Of a stretch of 64,000 bases of DNA, positions 51,503 to 59,653 are shown piece after piece. Each line of letters starts with the position of its first letter. Within the stretch, counting starts at the first letter, position 1. The notes beneath the pieces are model-generated. The model saw only the letters and a list, made by a program, of their open reading frames with translations, was not told the origin of the DNA and searched no databases. Both the position numbers and the translations under genes were made by a program. This stretch comes from Nitzschia sp. DOCU1 (lineage: Eukaryota; Bacillariophyta; Bacillariophyceae; Bacillariales; Bacillariaceae). The stretch lies in the NCBI GenBank assembly GCA_951394045.1, contig OX595990.1:124001-188000 (forward strand), in the 5' to 3' direction.

Positions 51503-51937
51503 CTAAGCCCCAAATAGATATAGCATACCCGCCAGTAGGACGCCGAAGGAAAAATCAAAGATGCAACAAAACAGAGGATACCTTGGCCAGCACGCATGTA
51601 CGTGCCCTTCGGAAGGATATAGTTGAGCATGGTGCAAAAGATCCACAAGCCCATGTAATGCCACGGATGCTGGAGCGAGATACGCTGACTCGTTCACATT
51701 GTGCATGCAGTACAAGTAGACGCCAATCAGTAAGAACATGGTGATGCTTTCTTCCACTAACTCGACCCAGCTCCCGGCAATCAATGCAAAGCCGAGGTAG
51801 ATTCCTGGCAAGGCCATTGCCATCATTATACTGGCTTCCAAGCACCCAACGACGTACAAGGCGACGGCCGTCGCAGCTCCGAACAGAGCACTGCGAGAAA
51901 AGGTACTTTTTTCCAAGAACTGTCGGGGTGTGGACAT
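51503..51937 (-). CDS. Small multi-pass membrane protein, 144 aa (DUF6010-like)
   Basis: Starts at the ATG at 51937 (MSTPRQFLEKS); above it the frame opens with TTG. Four hydrophobic segments are visible (ALFGAATAVALYVVGCLEA, IYLGFALIAGSWVEL, TMFLLIGVYLYCM, FDFSFGVLLAGMLYLFG). Between the last two lies a conserved-looking LHGLVDLLHH and a CIFD motif. That His-rich arrangement resembles the small DUF6010 membrane proteins of bacteria and fungi, but this is a judgement by eye. The function is unknown. It converges on the haloperoxidase-like relic. Confidence 0.65.
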   Translation of the reverse strand: MSTPRQFLEKSTFSRSALFGAATAVALYVVGCLEASIMMAMALPGIYLGFALIAGSWVELVEESITMFLLIGVYLYCMHNVNESAYLAPASVALHGLVDLLHHAQLYPSEGHVHACWPRYPLFCCIFDFSFGVLLAGMLYLFGA

Positions 51938-52560
51938 TTTACTGTTTGTGGTGATGAAACGGGAAAATCGCAAACGAAAATGCGGCTACGTGTGTTATGG
52001 TTATCACTTCGGATCTGGCGATTCGGGGCGAAAGTTGCTGCTTAGTAGAGAGCCAGATTTTACTTTGGGAACAGCGATGAACGTATCCGACTCATTCCCG
52101 CCGGCTCGTGATGTCCAAACGTTCTCGTAGAACGTGGTTACACTGCGACTAAAAGCAAAGAACTCCCTCTCTGTCTAAAGCACGTTAATTGAGATTATTT
52201 ATTGATGTGCCAAGTACGTCTCATTCGCTCTCAAAAGGCTCCGAAGTAATACTACCGGTATGTAGCAAATAGTAATTGGCCATTTCACTGCGCCATCGCC
52301 ACCGACTTCTCTGGGCCAGAATGACCGAGGAAGAACATCCTCGTCTTCGACTACCAAAGACGAAGCATAGGTAGAGCTGCTGTTTTTGTCGTAGTAACCA
52401 CGGAAACTTCATGATAAAGAGCGCTGAATCATAATAATCTATGTAGAATTGAAACTTTAATAAATGCTCATGCGCTCCTCTCTACAGCCGAGCGGAATAG
52501 GGTCGCCCGAGTAGAGGACGGCGCGTAGAGTGAAACGATGAGTACTAGTAGTGTAAAGTC
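51938..52560. other. Intergenic, no supported gene
   Basis: Between two minus-strand genes. TACCGGTA occurs at 52253-52260. Short frames only. Confidence 0.5.
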
Positions 52561-54447
52561 CTATGATTCCTGCGGCTCCTCGTTGTTTGGTGTTTCGTCT
52601 TCGACTGGCGTTTCCCGTTCTTCTTCGAGCTTCTGATCCTCGACAGGCGGCTCGTTCTCGGTTGATAAAGGTGTATCATCGGCTGGCACTACTTCCTGCT
52701 GGTCATCCGCAATCTCCATGGCCCCGAAATCTTCGACTGGGGGCTCCTCCACTGCCGTTTCCTGTTCTTCGGCCTTTTGATCCTCGACTGGCGGCTCGTC
52801 TCCTGTTGCTACAGGTGCATCATCGGTTGGCGCTACTTCTTCCTCGGAAATGACCGATGGTACTTCCGGCGACACCTCGCCCTCTGTAGTATTACTTTGA
52901 GTGACCGGGGTGGGCTCTTCTTCTTGGGCTGGTGCGGGTGTAGCGTCTTCTGCTTCTTCTTGTGTCGCTGTGGGTGCGGCTTCAATTTGGACTTCGACTC
53001 CTGTAGAAACGACAGTAACTAGTTCAGGTGATGGCTCGTCATTCTTGGACTCGGAGGCTTTGACTGTTGCCGGGGCCGGCTCGGCGTTCTTGCCAACTGC
53101 TTCCTTGGGAGCAAGTGGCGGGGATGATACCTTCATGCTAGTCACTTCTTCCTTGTCAATGACGACTTCCGCCCCACCATCGTCAGCCGTATCGGTCACA
53201 GTCACGGTTTTCTGCGTCGTTTTAATCGTCACACCCAACGTCTGTTCAATGGTGCCTGAATCATTCAAATATTGAACTTCCTCAAAGTCGCCAATGAATT
53301 TCAAGGTGCCATCCGCTTCCCTTAGAAATAATTGAGGATATTTCGCCCGCAAGCCCGAAAGGTCAAAGAGAGCATTGCGTTGATCTTTCATACTCTCATC
53401 ACTTCCATCCACTTCTTCCAATTCGTCGGTGGGCAATCCGACCCCATCCATAATGACCTTGACCCGAGCCGTTTGGGCCGACTGTTGTGGATTGCCCGAC
53501 GTTTTGGAAAGGAGCAAGACTAATTTGCGGCCCTCGCCCAAAGTTGCATTTTCAGTAATTAAAATTTTGGTTCTAAGCCGTTCCGCCTCTTCTTGGCGAC
53601 GACGTTCTTCTTCGGCCAAACGTCTCGCTTCTTCTTCCGCCAGACGTCGAGCTTCTTCTTCCGCCTTTCGCCGTGCTTCTTCTTCGGCAGCGATACGTGC
53701 CTCCTCTTCTGCTTTCAATCTTGCTTCTTCCTCCGCCTTTAACCTTGCTTCTTCTTCTGCTTTCAATCTAGCTTCTTCTTCGGCTTTGAGTTTGGCAAGT
53801 CGTTCTTCTTCCGCTCGCTGTCTGGCTTGTTCGGCTTTGCGTTTTCGCTCTTCTTCCGCTGCCTTTCGTTCTTCTTCTGCCTTTTTCTTTGCTTCCGCCT
53901 CGGCTAGACGTTTCGCTTCTTCGGCTGCTCGTGCTGCCGCTGCGGCATCTCGACCCATGATGGTACTATTCTGGAAGGAATATCGTTTGGGTTTGTGTGC
54001 GCCGCCCGCACTGGAGAGTGAGGCTTCCAATGCCTCGACTTGTAAATCATCCAAATCACCTCCTTTGAGTTGGACTGTTACGGCTGCTTGCGGAAACCGT
54101 TTCTTGGCTTGCGCATACCAGCTCACAACCTTGCCCCGTAACATGACTCCCACGGCATCGCCCATATAAGTCACATGAATGAATTTACTTCTCACACTAA
54201 TAGCCGTCGATCCTTCTTCTTGATCAATGGCGGACACCAAGAAACAACCAATGCAAATACCATCTTCAGGAGTAGCTTGTAAACATTGTTGCACGGCCTC
54301 TCGACCGCCTTGACCTTTGCCAGCCATGACGAGACGAGGCGCCCTTTTGGCGTCTTGGACGGAAAACAACACATAATCCACACCACTGCCTTCCTTGGCC
54401 AAATCTGCCAATGCTCCATCGGCCTCGTCGCACCACGTTAACGACAT
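52561..54447 (-). CDS. ADF-H / coiled-coil / SH3BGR-like fusion protein, 628 aa
   Basis: Residues 1-150 look like an ADF-homology domain of the coactosin type (VDYVLFSVQDAKRAPRL, KFIHVTYMGD, LRGKVVSWYAQAKKRFP), which binds F-actin. Residues about 165-290 are a highly charged coiled coil with repeats of EEEARLKA. Then comes a thioredoxin/glutaredoxin-like SH3BGR-type domain near 300-400 (VKVIMDGVGLP, RNALFDLSGLRAKYPQLF, FIGDFEEVQYLNDSGTIEQ) without a CxxC pair. The last about 220 residues are an acidic Pro/Glu/Thr-rich tail with a repeated PPVEDQK-EEERE unit. Likely a cytoskeletal adaptor. The start MSLTWCDEADGA is the first ATG and begins the domain directly. The fusion is unusual outside stramenopiles, to my knowledge. 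Confidence 0.82.
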   Translation of the reverse strand: MSLTWCDEADGALADLAKEGSGVDYVLFSVQDAKRAPRLVMAGKGQGGREAVQQCLQATPEDGICIGCFLVSAIDQEEGSTAISVRSKFIHVTYMGDAVGVMLRGKVVSWYAQAKKRFPQAAVTVQLKGGDLDDLQVEALEASLSSAGGAHKPKRYSFQNSTIMGRDAAAAARAAEEAKRLAEAEAKKKAEEERKAAEEERKRKAEQARQRAEEERLAKLKAEEEARLKAEEEARLKAEEEARLKAEEEARIAAEEEARRKAEEEARRLAEEEARRLAEEERRRQEEAERLRTKILITENATLGEGRKLVLLLSKTSGNPQQSAQTARVKVIMDGVGLPTDELEEVDGSDESMKDQRNALFDLSGLRAKYPQLFLREADGTLKFIGDFEEVQYLNDSGTIEQTLGVTIKTTQKTVTVTDTADDGGAEVVIDKEEVTSMKVSSPPLAPKEAVGKNAEPAPATVKASESKNDEPSPELVTVVSTGVEVQIEAAPTATQEEAEDATPAPAQEEEPTPVTQSNTTEGEVSPEVPSVISEEEVAPTDDAPVATGDEPPVEDQKAEEQETAVEEPPVEDFGAMEIADDQQEVVPADDTPLSTENEPPVEDQKLEEERETPVEDETPNNEEPQES

Positions 54448-55713
54448 ATTCTAGAAAGCTACTACAGACGAATGCACGAATGAATTACTAGAGCAAGAGG
54501 GGGCGACTGTGAAAGAGATGAAATGGATATATGGGATGCAAAGAGGATAAATGCCAGCAATGATGATGATGCGCTGCGGGTCATTGTGCGCGCTCATCAT
54601 CGGCAAAGTCAAAGATTTCGTGCCAAACGCGGCAGATTTGGCAGGCACGGCCGACTCGCAAGAGCCGGCTATCATACCAACGAAAAGATATGCGGTTTTG
54701 GTCTGCGTCCCCTAATAATGCCGACACGTGGAAGTAGCGACTGCCAAAGAAAAAATCGAATCAATACGTGTCAGGAATGCTGACGGTTAGTCTGGGGTTG
54801 ACGCTAGCGGATGCTGTACGACAAGTTTGCATGTGCAGCAAAGCTGCTGATGCGCCAACATACTGTAGGATTTTATGCATAATTTCGAGGGGTCTTCCCA
54901 TTCAGGAGCTTTGTGCAACTGTGACGACACTCAACTTGGCCGGTTATTTTGCATGTTTCGGTGAAAGCCCTGGCTCTACAGCTGTGCGACTCATCACTCA
55001 ATCCAATTATACGACTTGCGGTAGTGAAAGTGGCCATTGACTACCAGTCCCTTCTATTTCCAAGCAAGACGCACCGTCTGGAGAAGGACAGTGGTCTTAT
55101 TGTGACTCGTGTTGTTTGAGAGGGAAATACAACGGTACGTCTGCTTCGTTCTAGCGTCCGGTGAAATGTTTATTCGACGCTGATCTAACCCATTGATTCT
55201 TGCCAGGTTTTGCACCTTACTGGCCATGTCAGCGTCGTGGAAAGTGAAAGATTCTCGTCGGGGATAGGATGCTATGATTTCCGTGCTTCGACATTAGAAA
55301 AAGCATCCGGTTTGTGTTGAAGGACATGACTACAAATACTACCACCTCGTCTAGTTGTGGAAAGGGACAACCAGAAGCCAATGGACGAAACGAACAAAAC
55401 GTTTGAGTACATGGCATAATGATGAATCATCCGCGATTCTTCTTCTTCTTGATTTTGTTGGGTAGATCCGCCTTTTGACCGACGATAGCGTCGGAAACTA
55501 CCGTTCGTTCCAAGAAAAGACAAATGAGTTTGCTGGCGGCAAGAGGACAATCATCTTGGAACTAATAGTCGACTTGAGAACTGCCTGCTTGAGATTTACG
55601 AAATCGAATCATTCGCCTTGGGCAGTGAACGAGTCTCGTCGGCGATTGGATCCTCTTGGAACTACGGGACTTGAGAGAAGCTTTTTTCAGCACAACATTG
55701 GCCTTGAGCAGTA
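54448..55713. other. Intergenic, divergent promoters; possible unseen 5' exon
   Basis: Upstream of the ADF-H gene (minus) and of the BRWD-like gene (plus). The first visible exon of the BRWD-like gene has no ATG, so a small 5' exon may lie here, perhaps at 55470-55700. No single frame is convincing. Confidence 0.45.
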
Positions 55714-56457
55714 GAGAGTCTCCCCAGTGATTGGATGCCAACCAAGACTCCCCCCTGTGATACCATATGCGGCCTCCCTAAGAGAGGACTCTTCCGATGA
55801 CGATGAGGATGACGACGACAAAAGTCAAAATGATGAAGACGACGACCAAAGTCAAAATGACGGATTATCCGAGTATGAACGGTACGTTCCACATGTTTGG
55901 CTATTGGCATCTTGGAACCCTGAAATTCACTCACTCACTTTGCACTACGACTAAAAAGTCTTCGCCTAGCTCGTATTCGACGCAATCAACAATACTTGGC
56001 AAAGTTAGGCTTGGATAATAATAATCATCATCATAATCAAGCCAACAAGCCAAAACCAGTGCGGCGACCCAAACCTCCAACACGTCCTGTGCCAAATGTA
56101 CCCCGTCGATCTTCTTTGGGGAGAGCGTCCAAAGAAAAGGTACAAACCTATGCCGATACCATGGATTTACGATCTGTACTTTCGGCGCGTTTGCCCGACA
56201 AGAACAAACCACGTTCCTCTACTACGAATACTAGTAGTAGTTTGAGAGAGCAACATCGATTGCCTCGAGTGGTGTACTTGGAATTCAAACGCATTGGCAA
56301 ACAACGACGAGAAAGTCCCAAGAAATTACGCAAATGCATCAAACGCGCACAAAAATTCGTCACGTATTTTCAAAATCGACTCGCACAACGTCAAAAACGA
56401 CTAGAACGTCGACTGCAATTGCAGCAGTTACAAAAACAACAAGCTCTCGAAAGCTAA
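55714..56457 (+). CDS. N-terminal part of the BRWD/PHIP-like chromatin protein (acidic exon plus basic helical exon)
   Basis: A first exon, open from about 55714 to 55881, encodes an acidic Asp/Ser stretch ending SEYER. A 77 bp intron at 55882-55958 (GTACGT...AAAAAG) joins in frame to LRLARIRRNQQYLAKLGL, a motif I associate with other diatom nuclear proteins. The second exon is very basic (KLRKCIKRAQKF, QRQKRLERRLQ) and reaches a TAA at 56455-56457. The next open frame starts six bases on in the same frame and continues the helical style, so this is probably one gene. Either TAA is a nonsense change, or a 96 bp intron (GTATTT from about 56362 to AAAG at 56459) removes it. No ATG is visible in exon 1. 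Confidence 0.6.
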
Positions 56458-59400
56458 AGGTTGGGCGGCAAGACACAATTGGACTGTTGGAACGAATTGG
56501 AACGTCGTCGACGGGATTTATGGACCATTGTGGCGCAGTATCATCGTCAAGTCGAACAAGCGGAAAAACTGGCGGCGCAAGCCAAATTGGAGGAAGCGCA
56601 GCGTCTCAAGCAAGAACAATTGCATTCCAAATTAGAATGGATTGATGCTTTGGAAAGATTCCCAAAGGCGTGGAAGGAAACTTTAAAAAATCTCAATGAC
56701 ATGTTGGTCATGCGAAGTCCCAAGGATCCACCACCTCCACGACGAAGTCGACGTACTACTAGTGGCAATGAAAATGACCTGCCGCCAGTCCAAGATTCAA
56801 AACAACCAAAGAAAAAAGCGGCAAGAGCCAAAGGATCAGTAGGCGAAGAAGAAGCTACTACACGAGCTCCAGATTCTCATTGCGCGGGTGGAGATATAAA
56901 TGTCGACGCGACTGGTTCGTCGGCGGCTCTGTGGAAAAGCAACACCATGGCAGTGGCTGTTGCTGCCGCCGCCGCTGCTGCTGCTGCTGCTGCTAGTAGT
57001 AGTACTATTCAAAGTGGGGCAACGAATTCTCCAAGTGCAAAAAGTGATGGGGCAGCCACGGCAGATCTTGTCGATGAAGTTGATGGGGATCAACAACAAA
57101 CAAAGTCGGCTGCGAACAATTCAAAGAGCAAAAAGCGAGAAATTACGACAAGACGAGTCGGGGGTTGGGTTTCGCCGCCGTTTGCGGAATCGTTGGATCG
57201 TTCGTGGTTGTCGAGAGAAACGCCTAGTCAAGATGACGTCTTGACGATTCCGCCACAAGTTGGACAGTTGGTACTCTATTATCCTGGCGCTCACAAGACC
57301 TTTTTGCAAACGTATCTCGATGTCTGGGGGACCAAAACGAGAAACTTTTTACGAACGCCCTTGTGGGTACGAGCTCGACGTTTGCGGAATCGAATGGAAG
57401 CAGCTGCAACAGCAACAGCAACCGCGACTGGCGAAGATGTGGCTGCTGGTGGGAATAAGAGTGAGCTTTTTGCGCAGCAACAGGAGGGAGACGAAACATC
57501 AACTGTGGCCTCTGGCAAACCGACAGTGAGCCGTAAACGTGGTCGGAGCCTGCCGCAAAAGGCGCAGAAAGTGAGTAGGATGGAACGCGGCCAGTCGATC
57601 GAGCCACGCAAGTCAAGTCGACGACAATCCGATATGAGCGCTGCGGCTACTTTGGGGGAAAAGCCAGCAACCGGTAGGAAGAGCAGGCAAAGTGGTGGTC
57701 TAGAAACAAGCAAGAATGTCTCTCTTGACGAAGAAGCGGCAGGGGGTCGTACATCGACTGGCAAACGTCGCCAAAGAGATGGAGTCGCGCCAACTCCAAA
57801 CGAGGCAAGGGACGATACTTTAGAGAATAGAGACGGGGACAAGGCTCATTCCTCATTGTCAGTGGACGAATCGCCGTCTGCAGACAAGGAATCTTCCAGT
57901 GCGAACCCAGCAGGCAATGCACCAGTTGGGAACCAAGGCGATTCCATTACCGCCCCAGAAACGTCTTCATGGTGGACCGAAGAATGGATTCAAGGCATCG
58001 ATAATGATCTTGGTCGTTATCCCATCCTTTGTCGCGTCGAACGAACTCACGCTGAGTTCCCGTACGACCCCAATCTGGAACACAAAAGGGTCAACAAGGA
58101 TGGAACGGTCACTTGGGTGATTCCCAGTAACCAGCCCAAAACTGGCAAGAGCAAGCAAAATGCACAGCCTGTCATGCAGCTTTGTATCATGCTGCGGCCT
58201 TTGACTCCGGCAATGCCGCCCCAATGGGACGCGACCACAGGAATCAAACAAGAAGACGGCATTTCGCTGCCGCCCAAGTTTTCAGTGGTGACATTCCCGG
58301 CCAAAGACTGCTCTCCATTCCTTGTACCCTTTTCTTGGGCCTATGCCAAATCTCATGCCTTGTCTGTGGGGGATTCGATAGCTTGTGGTTCGGACTCCAG
58401 CAAGGGCAAGGTTGGAGAATTCGCCTCGATTGGAGAATCGTTTGGTTCCTTTCGACTGGATGACAAGCTCCCCTACGTTCAAGGTGTTTTGAAGCGACTT
58501 TCCACTGGCGGCACCGCAGCAATGGAAGAGGCGTTGACCATTCCGTGGCATTCCACTGCTGCCAGCTCGGCTCCTGCTGGGAACCACGCCGCCGTCAAGT
58601 CGTCGTCATTGTCCTTGCCAGCAGAGGATGCATCGCTAGTTGTCGACTTTTTAACATTGTATTCCACAGAACGAATCCGGGACGAAACCGAACATATGTC
58701 GTCAAAGGAGGGACCAGGTAACTGTACCTTGCTGGATCTCATTCGCAGTACATTGCCTCTTTACAACGGGGTAGGCATTCGGAGAGAATCGTTCCATCGA
58801 AAGGTCTCTTACACTTCGGGTTGGATGCTCAAGGCCGGCAAAAAGTCCTTCTTTTATGAAAAAGTCTCTTCGTTTGTGGGGCAGCGGCTTCGACAAGGAG
58901 TGCCATATCAGATTGAAAATTCTTTGCGGATGAAGCTACGATTCGCCGTTCGGGATTTTCTCGAGAACCGGCCGGAATCAGGTACTTTTCAAGGCTTAGT
59001 AACTGAAGATGTAGCCCCGAGCTACTATTGCGCCGTCCCGATCGGGATGCATTTTGATCGGATCCTGCGGCGTCTCGATCTCAACAAGAAGGATGATAAT
59101 TGCTACTACACAACAGTCGACGCTGTTTTGACCGATATTCAAGGAATCCTGGATAACTGCGTCTTGTACAACAGCCCGGACTCTCAACTTGTGGTCGTAT
59201 GTGCCAATCTCATCCCCGCCCTAAAGAAGCAGATATTGGACGTCGCCTCCAAGCACGTCAAAGAGCGCGCATCGGAAGTCCTTGCGGATGTAGAACGAAA
59301 GAGGCTTGGTTTGGACCAGGGCGTGGCTAGCCCGTACGCAGCGTCAAAGGTGAAGAAAAAGAGTTCGGTGGTACCCGAGTTTCTGAACACGCCATACCAA

Positions 59401-59652
59401 GGTCCCCTAGATCGATCGTGGCTTGAGAAACAAATGCCAGACTCGAGTTGGGGCGAAAAGCAACATGAAGTGGTCAGAGCCGATGCCCCAATTTGGGTTC
59501 CTCAGAGCGGGGATTCTGTTTTCTACTCACGATCGCTCCACTCCAAATTTATTTTGAACAAAAAGATTCGATCCTTCCGGAAGCCAACGTTCCAGAATAT
59601 CCGCCGCCCTCCGTGTTGGGCATTCCAGTCGACTCCGCGCGTCCCTTGCTAA
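56458..59652 (+). CDS. BRWD/PHIP-like chromatin reader, central part with bromodomain
   Basis: Continues the upstream frame and has no ATG at its beginning. It opens with a helical region (CWNELERRRRDLW), then a long Ser/Ala/Lys-rich disordered part. A module with DRSWLSRE and IPPQVGQLVLYYPGAHKTF matches the WxPQxGDxVxYxxxGH region of BRWD/PHIP proteins. A barrel-like region follows (RYPILCRVERTHAEFPYDP). A bromodomain lies near 58925-59250 (FRG-like VPIGMHFDRILRRL, DIQGILDNCVLYNSPDS), which would bind acetyl-lysine. A second DRSWL...WVPQSGDSVFYSRSLHSKF module follows, so the first module is duplicated. After about 59560 the coding signal leaves this frame and runs on in the frame of the next entry. 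Confidence 0.72.
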   Translation, partial: RLGGKTQLDCWNELERRRRDLWTIVAQYHRQVEQAEKLAAQAKLEEAQRLKQEQLHSKLEWIDALERFPKAWKETLKNLNDMLVMRSPKDPPPPRRSRRTTSGNENDLPPVQDSKQPKKKAARAKGSVGEEEATTRAPDSHCAGGDINVDATGSSAALWKSNTMAVAVAAAAAAAAAAASSSTIQSGATNSPSAKSDGAATADLVDEVDGDQQQTKSAANNSKSKKREITTRRVGGWVSPPFAESLDRSWLSRETPSQDDVLTIPPQVGQLVLYYPGAHKTFLQTYLDVWGTKTRNFLRTPLWVRARRLRNRMEAAATATATATGEDVAAGGNKSELFAQQQEGDETSTVASGKPTVSRKRGRSLPQKAQKVSRMERGQSIEPRKSSRRQSDMSAAATLGEKPATGRKSRQSGGLETSKNVSLDEEAAGGRTSTGKRRQRDGVAPTPNEARDDTLENRDGDKAHSSLSVDESPSADKESSSANPAGNAPVGNQGDSITAPETSSWWTEEWIQGIDNDLGRYPILCRVERTHAEFPYDPNLEHKRVNKDGTVTWVIPSNQPKTGKSKQNAQPVMQLCIMLRPLTPAMPPQWDATTGIKQEDGISLPPKFSVVTFPAKDCSPFLVPFSWAYAKSHALSVGDSIACGSDSSKGKVGEFASIGESFGSFRLDDKLPYVQGVLKRLSTGGTAAMEEALTIPWHSTAASSAPAGNHAAVKSSSLSLPAEDASLVVDFLTLYSTERIRDETEHMSSKEGPGNCTLLDLIRSTLPLYNGVGIRRESFHRKVSYTSGWMLKAGKKSFFYEKVSSFVGQRLRQGVPYQIENSLRMKLRFAVRDFLENRPESGTFQGLVTEDVAPSYYCAVPIGMHFDRILRRLDLNKKDDNCYYTTVDAVLTDIQGILDNCVLYNSPDSQLVVVCANLIPALKKQILDVASKHVKERASEVLADVERKRLGLDQGVASPYAASKVKKKSSVVPEFLNTPYQGPLDRSWLEKQMPDSSWGEKQHEVVRADAPIWVPQSGDSVFYSRSLHSKFILNKKIRSFRKPTFQNIRRPPCWAFQSTPRVPC

Positions 59653-59653
59653 A

